From assembly GCA_017451665.1 (NCBI GenBank), contig JAFTNX010000094.1, positions 1 to 6,250 on the forward strand: DNA of 6,250 nucleotides, read 5' to 3'. Under the pieces are notes generated by a model that did not search any database, was not told the DNA's origin, and saw nothing but the letters and a program-made list of their open reading frames with translations. Below, piece after piece: positions 1-4,444 of this stretch. The stretch comes from Oscillospiraceae bacterium (GTDB lineage: Bacteria; Bacillota; Clostridia; Oscillospirales; Ruminococcaceae). Each line of letters starts with the position of its first letter. Within the stretch, counting starts at the first letter, position 1. Made by a program: the position numbers and the translations under genes.

Positions 1-1467
1 ATGAATTTATCAAAAAGAATTCTTGCCGGTGCTATGGCTGTTGCTTCAGTATTCAGCCTCGTAGGATGTGGCAAGGACGATGGTAAGAAGAAGGAGACAG
101 CTACAACAACTACAACTGTTAAGGCTACTCTCAACGAAGCAGAAGTTGGCATCATTGAAGAAAAGGCAGAATCAATTCAGGGACTTCCTGATATGGAGCT
201 CGCTAACAAGGAAGTTCACTGTCTTGCACACTACCCAATGAACCCTAACGACACACAGGCTGCTGCTGCTGACCTTAAGCTCTTTGAGCTCAAGTACGGC
301 GGAAAGGTAATCGACAACATCACACTTTGGGAAACAAGATACACAGACCTTGCTAAGCTCGTTATCTCAGGTAACGGCCCTGACATGTTCCCTGCTGACG
401 ACATGGACGCATTCCCTAAGGGTGCTATCCGTGGTATGTTCCAGCCAATCGACGATTACATCGATTACACAGACCCACTCTGGACAGACACAGCTACAGC
501 TGCTGACAGCTTTGCTATCAAGGATGACCACTACGTTGCAGTAGTAGGCGTAAGCGCAAACTACGTTTGTGTATACAATCCTAAGACAATTGAAGCTGAA
601 GGTCTTGACGACCCTGCTGAACTCTTTGCAAACGGCGAATGGACACTTGACAAGTTTGCTGAAATGTGTAAGGAATTCACAAACGAAGAAGAAGAAAAGT
701 ACGGTCTTGACGGTTGGTACTTCTATGACGCTATTTCACAGACATCAGGTCTTCCAATGATTAGTATCAGCGAAGACGGACTTCTCCAGAACAACATGTC
801 AGACCCTAAGATTGAAGCAGTTCAGAACTTCATGTATGAACTTTCAAAGCACGAAGTAGTATGGCCAAGAGCTGAACACAACTGGGAAATCAGAGGTGGT
901 TCAGATAATACTGGTTCTGGTATGGGTGACAACCTCACACTCTTCTACCCAATCGGACTTTGGGGTATCGAAGGAACACCTGAAGCTGTTAAGCTTTTCG
1001 GTGACGTAGAAGCTGGCGAAATCAGATTCGTTCCAATGCCAATCAACACAGACGGTGGAAACGATACACACTGGATTAGCGCAAGAGCTAACGGATACCT
1101 CCTTTGCTCAGGTGCAAGAAACCCAGAAGGCTTCAAGGCTCTTATGTACTGTAAGAAGGCTTGCTCACTTGACGAAGACATCAAGGAACTCGGCGAAAAC
1201 CAGAGAAGAGAAGTTTACAAGTGGGACGACACAATGATGGATATGTACGAAACAGTTCAGGAAATGGCTCTTGAAAATCCTGTATTCGAACTCCACCAGG
1301 GTGTAACAGAAGAACTTGCTACATTATTCTCAAACACAATCATGTCATCAACAATGATGGACGGTGGCGAAGGCACAAAGACATGGACAACAGTAGTTTC
1401 AGAACAGAAGGGTACTGTTGACTGGCTCATTAAGGAAGCTAACGACACTCTCTCAGCTGGTATTTAA
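1..1467 (+). CDS. Extracellular solute-binding lipoprotein of an ABC importer (family 1 type, probably sugar)
   Basis: This is a 488-residue substrate-binding lipoprotein, expected to be anchored on the outer face of the membrane and to pass ligand to an ABC permease. The N-terminus is a classic lipoprotein signal: K5 and R6, a hydrophobic stretch at about 7-21, and a lipobox L-V-G-C with the acylated cysteine at residue 23. A Lys/Thr-rich tether follows (about 25-42), then a long mature domain. Length and composition (many Trp, Tyr, Asp and Gly; segments such as ISGNGPDMF at about 122-130 and a W-T-L-D-K-F stretch near 215) resemble family 1 sugar-binding proteins. The ligand cannot be read from sequence. 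The ATG is the first base of the window, so promoter and RBS are not visible, but the signal peptide fits this start. Lysine is almost always AAG (one AAA, codon 5), suggesting high expression. No permease gene lies in the window. A non-sugar ligand is possible. Confidence 0.87.
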   Translation: MNLSKRILAGAMAVASVFSLVGCGKDDGKKKETATTTTTVKATLNEAEVGIIEEKAESIQGLPDMELANKEVHCLAHYPMNPNDTQAAAADLKLFELKYGGKVIDNITLWETRYTDLAKLVISGNGPDMFPADDMDAFPKGAIRGMFQPIDDYIDYTDPLWTDTATAADSFAIKDDHYVAVVGVSANYVCVYNPKTIEAEGLDDPAELFANGEWTLDKFAEMCKEFTNEEEEKYGLDGWYFYDAISQTSGLPMISISEDGLLQNNMSDPKIEAVQNFMYELSKHEVVWPRAEHNWEIRGGSDNTGSGMGDNLTLFYPIGLWGIEGTPEAVKLFGDVEAGEIRFVPMPINTDGGNDTHWISARANGYLLCSGARNPEGFKALMYCKKACSLDEDIKELGENQRREVYKWDDTMMDMYETVQEMALENPVFELHQGVTEELATLFSNTIMSSTMMDGGEGTKTWTTVVSEQKGTVDWLIKEANDTLSAGI

Positions 1468-1484
1468 TACTTAAAAATTAAAGA

Positions 1485-1510
1485 GGAAGGCTTAACGCCT
1501 TCCTTTTTTT
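1485..1510 (+). terminator. Intrinsic terminator of the lipoprotein gene
   Basis: A perfect 7-bp stem GGAAGGC/GCCTTCC (1485-1491 with 1497-1503) closes a 5-nt loop TTAAC and runs straight into seven Ts (1504-1510). The purine-rich bases just before the stem can pair with the T-tract and lengthen it. It lies 17 nt after the TAA of the lipoprotein. On the opposite strand the T-tract is weak, so it mainly serves the plus strand. Confidence 0.9.
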
Positions 1511-1525
1511 GTGCGAAAAATTCAG

Positions 1526-1561
1526 AAAAAATAAGCAGGTAGGAGAAATTCCCACCTGCTT
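1526..1561 (-). terminator. Intrinsic terminator of the chemotaxis operon
   Basis: On the minus strand an 8-bp stem (1554-1561 with 1533-1540, AAGCAGGT/ACCTGCTT) continues past a 1x1 mismatch into four further pairs around a small A/T loop. It is followed by TATTTTTT (complement of 1526-1532 plus the stem edge). It starts 4 nt after the stop codon of the last che gene. This marks the 3' end of the operon. Confidence 0.85.
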
Positions 1562-1564
1562 TTA

Positions 1565-2056
1565 TTATCCTAAAATAATATCAATTTCTTCTTCGGTCAT
1601 CATTTTTTCAGGGCTTACCACAAAACAAGGCTCGCCTGTTGTTCTGATAAACATTCCTGTTATGTATCTTGTAAAAGCCTCCCTGTTGATTTCAGGTGAC
1701 GGAAGCACCTTTTCGGTTTCAACGTCACGGATTTTAAGCACGTCATCAGCCATAAGTCCAATCTGCTTGTCCCCTGCCTTGCAAATGATAACACAGCGTC
1801 TTTCACGGGAAGCGTCTTCCTCGTACTTGAATCTTTTTGCTGTGTCAATTACTGCAATGGTGCTTTCCTTAACCGTAATCAAGCCTTTTATGTATTCAGG
1901 AAACTCAGGCACAGTAACATAGTCCTCAAGCTGAACAATTTCCACAACCTCAAAGGTTTCAATTGCAAAAATCTTTTTTGAAATTACAAACTCAAGGAAG
2001 GTTCTGACGTCCTTCGCTTCTTCCTCATAATCAAAATAATCCTGATATTCCTGCAT
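1565..2056 (-). CDS. cheW: Divergent CheW-like chemotaxis coupling protein, last gene of the che operon
   Basis: This is a 163-residue single-domain CheW-like protein, expected to be cytosolic and part of the receptor-CheA array. A short, very acidic leader (residues 1-19) precedes the CheW fold at about 20-155, with recognisable strands F-x-I-x-x-x-x-F-A-I-E (about 23-33), V-P-E-F-P-E-Y-I-K-G-L-I (49-60), A-V-I-D (68-71) and I-G-L-M-A-D-D-V (99-106). There is no receiver domain, so it is not a full CheV. The N-L-R-G signature of CheW is replaced by T-V-K-E (61-64), and the late Leu-Val-Asp turn reads V-V-S (146-148). It may therefore couple differently from the other CheW here, or be an accessory subunit. 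The ATG has AGGAG 6 nt upstream and sits 9 nt after the stop of the preceding cheB frame, so translation is probably coupled. Family call is firm; function as a standard coupler is less sure. Confidence 0.84.
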   Translation of the reverse strand: MQEYQDYFDYEEEAKDVRTFLEFVISKKIFAIETFEVVEIVQLEDYVTVPEFPEYIKGLITVKESTIAVIDTAKRFKYEEDASRERRCVIICKAGDKQIGLMADDVLKIRDVETEKVLPSPEINREAFTRYITGMFIRTTGEPCFVVSPEKMMTEEEIDIILG

Positions 2057-2062
2057 AACAAT

Positions 2063-2067
2063 CTCCT
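2063..2067 (-). promoter_or_regulatory. Ribosome binding site of the divergent cheW-like gene
   Basis: AGGAG on the minus strand with a 6-nt spacer to the ATG at 2056. The stop codon of the cheB C-terminal frame (TAG, 2066-2068) overlaps this site, a layout typical of translational coupling. Confidence 0.8.
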
Positions 2068-2452
2068 ACCTATTTTCACGCAGTTTGTTATAAATTACTT
2101 CTGCAATATCTTCAAGCTTAGCCTGAACTTCAACTGCACCGTATGTGTACGCAACCTTTGGCATACCATAAACAAGACAGCTTTCCTCGTCCTGACCTAC
2201 TGTGAATCCACCACTGTTTCTGATTGAAAGCAGTCCCTTTGCACCATCAGCACCCATTCCCGTAAGAATAGCAGCATAAGCGTTATTTTTAGCGCAGGTA
2301 GCAACTGATTCAAACATAACGTCAACCGACGGGCAGTGTCCCGAAACCTTTTTGCCACTTGAACAGGTGATAAAGTAGCCGTTTGAGTCCTTGAAAACCT
2401 TCATATGCTTGTTTCCGGGTGCAATAACTACCATTCCTTTTTTTACATACAT
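2066..2452 (-). CDS. cheB: CheB C-terminal part: second half of the methylesterase domain
   Basis: This open frame has 128 residues matching the C-terminal half of CheB: G-M-V-V-I-A-P-G (6-13), the H-C-P-S-V-D-V-M-F segment (39-47), then L-T-G-M-G-A-D-G (63-70), whose D69 corresponds to the catalytic Asp. The family segment C-L-V-Y-G-M-P (92-98) follows. It is in the -1 frame relative to the N-terminal part and overlaps it by 10 nt, with the ATG (2450-2452) preceding the upstream TAA. No convincing SD precedes that ATG (only a weak GGAAG about 11 nt away), and the sequence upstream of it in this frame (S-G before M) also fits CheB. It is therefore probably not a natural start. As a separate polypeptide it would need reinitiation and would lack Ser and His. 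A true split enzyme is conceivable but less likely than a broken gene. Confidence 0.78.
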   Translation of the reverse strand: MYVKKGMVVIAPGNKHMKVFKDSNGYFITCSSGKKVSGHCPSVDVMFESVATCAKNNAYAAILTGMGADGAKGLLSIRNSGGFTVGQDEESCLVYGMPKVAYTYGAVEVQAKLEDIAEVIYNKLRENR

Positions 2453-3102
2453 TCCCGATTTGCTTCCATAACCTTAACCCCGGGACAAGAAGCCCCGAGT
2501 CTTTGTGCATAAAGGTTTGTAAAGCCTTCAGGCATATGTATTACCACAACGCAAGGCGGTGTGTTTTCATCAAACTGTGATACAATTACCGGCAAAGCCT
2601 CAGTTGCCCCTGTTGAGCCACCGATAGCAATAAGCTTTCCCTCAACATTTATAGGTGCTTTTTCGTGTTTTCTTTCCTTAACCTGAAAAACGTATTTACC
2701 TGCCTTGATAACCTTAGCAGTAACAGCAACCTTTACTCTTCCCACAAGGTCCTCGCCGAATTTCTTCAAAGAATCGGTGGAAGTAATAACAGGCTTTCTT
2801 ACATAGTCAACAGCCCCTGCTTCCAGAGCGTCAAATGTGTTAATCGGCAAAGACGAACACACAATTACCGGAAGTGGAAACTGTGGAATAAGCTTTTTCA
2901 AAAACTGTATTCCGTTCATTCTCGGCATTTCAATATCCAGCGTCATAACATCAGGCTTATGCTTTACGATAGCATCTCTTGCTTCATAAGCATCTCCTGC
3001 TGTTGCCACAACTTCTATATTATCATCAGCCTCCAACAGCTTTTGAAAAGTCTGTCTGATAAGAGGCGAATCATCAACTACAAGTACTCTGATTTTGCTC
3101 AT
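2443..3102 (-). CDS. cheB: CheB N-terminal part: receiver domain plus first half of the methylesterase domain
   Basis: This open frame has 219 residues. Residues 1-120 form a CheY-like receiver with acidic pocket D10/D11, phospho-acceptor D56 (T-L-D-I-E-M-P), S83/S84 and K103 in V-R-K-P. A linker (about 121-150) leads to the esterase domain, with the nucleophile motif I-G-G-S-T-G (S163) and the catalytic His in V-I-H-M-P (H189). The frame then leaves the family sequence at about residue 216, adds C-M and stops at TAA (2443-2445), so the catalytic Asp is missing. The ATG is fixed by an in-frame TGA three codons upstream. It has no SD at the usual distance: the AAAGGAGG lies 30 nt away behind a hairpin. 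It follows cheR by 54 nt, the longest gap in the operon. Alone this product could accept phosphate but should not be an active esterase. Confidence 0.85.
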   Translation of the reverse strand: MSKIRVLVVDDSPLIRQTFQKLLEADDNIEVVATAGDAYEARDAIVKHKPDVMTLDIEMPRMNGIQFLKKLIPQFPLPVIVCSSLPINTFDALEAGAVDYVRKPVITSTDSLKKFGEDLVGRVKVAVTAKVIKAGKYVFQVKERKHEKAPINVEGKLIAIGGSTGATEALPVIVSQFDENTPPCVVVIHMPEGFTNLYAQRLGASCPGVKVMEANRECM

Positions 3103-3140
3103 AATTTTTCAGCTGAAGTCCCTTTCAGCTTTCCTCCTTT
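3103..3140 (-). promoter_or_regulatory. cheB translation start region: distant perfect Shine-Dalgarno plus bridging hairpin
   Basis: On the minus strand AAAGGAGG (3133-3140) is followed by AA, then a perfect 7-bp hairpin AGCTGAA/TTCAGCT (3124-3130 with 3111-3117) with loop AGGGAC, then GAAAAATT and the ATG. Linear spacing is 30 nt, too long for normal initiation. With the hairpin folded out it is 2 + 8 = 10 nt. No ATG, GTG or TTG lies at a usable distance directly after the SD. The loop also carries AGGGA, a weaker SD-like string 15-16 nt from the ATG. The elements are read directly; the bridging role is inferred. Confidence 0.6.
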
Positions 3141-3156
3141 GAATAGTGTTACGATT

Positions 3157-3969
3157 TTATGGAATAATGATTTTCTGATATACAGCAGGTTGTTTTTTAA
3201 CATATTTCGTAGTCTTTGACATAAGCTCTGTATGTCCAAGATAGAAAAAACCTCCGTCTTCAGTAGCATCGTAAAATCTCTGACACAGTCCATCTCTGGT
3301 CGGTGCGTCAAAGTAAATCATAACATTTCGACAAAGTATCAGGTCGAATTTCTTTTTAAAGTTAATAGGCTCCATAAGGTTATGGTATCTGAACACAACC
3401 TCATTTCTGATTTTATCACGCACCTGATAAAGATTATCAGAAAGCTTGATAAAATACTTATCAATCCACTTATCCGAAAGTCCCATAAGTGCATCTTTTT
3501 TATAAACAGCATCCTTTGCTGTCATAAGTGCGTTAAGGGAGATATCAGTAGCAAGAATTTTACAGTCCCAGCTTTTCTTTCTGAAACCGAAATAATCGTC
3601 AATGCACATAGCAAGGTTATACGGCTCATTTCCGAATGAACAGCCGGCACTCCAGATTCTTATTTCCTTATCCTTGCATTTTTTCTCCATAAGAGGAAGA
3701 AATTTCTCAACGAGATGGGTAAAATGCTCAGCCTCACGCATAAAATAGGTATGGTTTGTAGTAAGCAGATTTATAACGTTTGCGATTTCATAACCGCTTT
3801 TATCCGAAAAAACAACATTCAGAAACTCAGTAAAGTTATTAAAACCTCTTTCCGTTATATAATGGGAAAGTCTGTTTTCGATAAGCTGTTGTTTATTTTC
3901 GAGATTGATGCCGTATTTTTGCTTTACAAACATCATAAGTCTTAAATAATCGCTATCTCTCAATGTCAT
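3157..3969 (-). CDS. cheR: CheR, chemoreceptor glutamate O-methyltransferase
   Basis: This 270-residue protein has the usual length for CheR, a cytosolic enzyme that transfers methyl groups from S-adenosylmethionine to receptor glutamates during adaptation. An N-terminal all-alpha domain (about 1-75) precedes the family signature T-N-H-T-Y-F-M-R-E (71-79). The SAM-binding domain follows, with W-S-A-G-C-S-F-G-N-E-P-Y (106-117), the ribose-binding acidic turn A-T-D-I-S (140-144), L-C-R-N-V-M-I-Y-F (212-220) and the late F-Y-L-G-H-T-E (242-248). The glycine loop usually reads S-T-G-E-E-P-Y; here Thr is Phe and the first Glu is Asn, a mild oddity. All other key positions look intact. The ATG has AAGGAG 9 nt upstream and lies 19 nt after the preceding cheW stop. 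Its partner cheB follows, the common pairing of opposing adaptation enzymes. Confidence 0.95.
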   Translation of the reverse strand: MTLRDSDYLRLMMFVKQKYGINLENKQQLIENRLSHYITERGFNNFTEFLNVVFSDKSGYEIANVINLLTTNHTYFMREAEHFTHLVEKFLPLMEKKCKDKEIRIWSAGCSFGNEPYNLAMCIDDYFGFRKKSWDCKILATDISLNALMTAKDAVYKKDALMGLSDKWIDKYFIKLSDNLYQVRDKIRNEVVFRYHNLMEPINFKKKFDLILCRNVMIYFDAPTRDGLCQRFYDATEDGGFFYLGHTELMSKTTKYVKKQPAVYQKIIIP

Positions 3970-3978
3970 TTAATTTAG

Positions 3979-3984
3979 CTCCTT
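3979..3984 (-). promoter_or_regulatory. Ribosome binding site of cheR
   Basis: AAGGAG on the minus strand, with a 9-nt A/T-rich spacer to the ATG at 3969. It lies in the 19-nt gap after the cheW stop and supports the chosen cheR start. Confidence 0.75.
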
Positions 3985-3988
3985 AAAG

Positions 3989-4417
3989 TCAGGCTATAAT
4001 CTTATCGTAATCAACAAGCAGCTTCATTTTGCCGTTAAGATTTATAATGTGGCTTACATAGCTGTTTTTTCTCAACGACTCCTCGATATCAGCAGTCGTG
4101 ATGTTTTCAGCGTCAACCACTCTGTCAACGATAAGACCGACAGAAATTTCCTGGATTGTGATGATAATTACGCAGGTTTTTTTGTCGTAATTTATCTTGT
4201 CAAGAGAAAATCTTTCTCTCATATCAATAACAGGAACAACCTTACCCCTAAGATTTATAACCCCTTTAATATACTCGGGCATCAGTGGAACAACCGTAAT
4301 TTCAGGAAGTTCAATAATATCCGTAACCATTTTTATATCAACAGCATACTCAACATCATTAACCTTATAGGTTAAAATCTGGCCACCGTTTTCCACAAGG
4401 TTATCAAATGAACGCAC
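3989..4417 (-). CDS. cheW: CheW, canonical chemotaxis coupling protein
   Basis: This 142-residue CheW is an adaptor that joins chemoreceptor tips to the P5 domain of CheA. One CheW fold fills nearly the whole protein: I-L-T-Y-K-V-N-D-V-E-Y-A-V-D-I (14-28), V-V-P-L-M-P-E-Y-I-K-G-V-I (42-54), the signature N-L-R-G (55-58), V-P-V-I-D (61-65) and V-G-L-I-V-D-R-V (93-100). The protein ends in L-L-V-D-Y-D. The start is GTG (4415-4417). An in-frame TAA two codons upstream excludes a longer frame, and AGGTGG 6 nt upstream supports this GTG. It sits 27 nt after cheA and 19 nt before cheR. It is clearly the standard coupler of this operon, in contrast to the divergent paralogue at the 3' end. Confidence 0.94.
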   Translation of the reverse strand: MRSFDNLVENGGQILTYKVNDVEYAVDIKMVTDIIELPEITVVPLMPEYIKGVINLRGKVVPVIDMRERFSLDKINYDKKTCVIIITIQEISVGLIVDRVVDAENITTADIEESLRKNSYVSHIINLNGKMKLLVDYDKIIA

Positions 4418-4423
4418 TGTTTA

Positions 4424-4429
4424 CCACCT
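4424..4429 (-). promoter_or_regulatory. Ribosome binding site that decides the GTG start of cheW
   Basis: AGGTGG on the minus strand with a 6-nt spacer to the GTG at 4417. A nearby ATG (4431-4433) is in another frame and opens only a nine-codon reading, so this SD together with the in-frame stop upstream fixes the GTG as the start. Confidence 0.65.
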
Positions 4430-4444
4430 GCATTTCCTTTAAAA

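Larger units (their letters stand above)
2066..3102 (-). pseudogene. cheB: cheB, receptor methylesterase/deamidase, interrupted by a frameshift
   Basis: Taken together the two open frames below rebuild a CheB of about 345 residues, the normal family size. CheB removes methyl groups from receptor glutamates and deamidates glutamines, and is activated by phosphorylation from CheA. The frames switch between 2446 and 2473. In the family an E-A-x-x-G-M-x-V-x-x-G-M-V-x-I-A-P-G type stretch spans this point. Here adding one base in the minus-strand run AAATCGGG (2454-2461) restores it, reading E-A-K-S-G-M or E-A-N-R-G-M into Y-V-K-K-G. A homopolymer contraction (A4 to A3, or G4 to G3) is therefore the simplest explanation, either a real mutation or a sequencing/assembly error. 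The flanking coding sequence shows no other decay, which suggests the lesion is recent or artefactual. Confidence 0.8.

Noticed and set aside
1509..1922. A 137-codon plus-strand open frame after the lipoprotein gene
   Set aside because: It lies opposite the cheW-like gene, starts inside the terminator region and has no family resemblance.
2443..2473. Programmed -1 frameshifting to make full-length CheB
   Set aside because: No slippery heptamer sits in the zero frame before the stop. The A7 run (2438-2444) begins at the stop codon itself, so it cannot serve.
3108..3117. Perfect palindrome TTCAGCTGAA as a possible operator
   Set aside because: It is half of the longer inverted repeat and lies inside an operon between SD and ATG, with no promoter-like boxes around it. 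An RNA hairpin explains it better.
2665..3219. A 184-codon open frame on the plus strand opposite cheB and the cheR-cheB gap
   Set aside because: It is antisense to a clearly conserved CheB, has no recognisable domain, and its composition is what the complement of the coding strand gives.
3099..3311. A leader peptide in front of cheB whose TGA overlaps the cheB ATG
   Set aside because: The frame overlaps the cheR 3' end out of register and has no ATG, GTG or TTG at a proper distance after the AAAGGAGG. Only a CTG lies near it.
3232..3639. A 135-codon plus-strand open frame opposite cheR
   Set aside because: CheR motifs on the minus strand are unambiguous and the antisense reading has no recognisable features.
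4404..4433. A nine-codon reading from the ATG at 4431-4433 overlapping the cheW GTG start
   Set aside because: Its AAAGGA is almost in contact with the ATG, too close for an SD, and nothing else supports translation.
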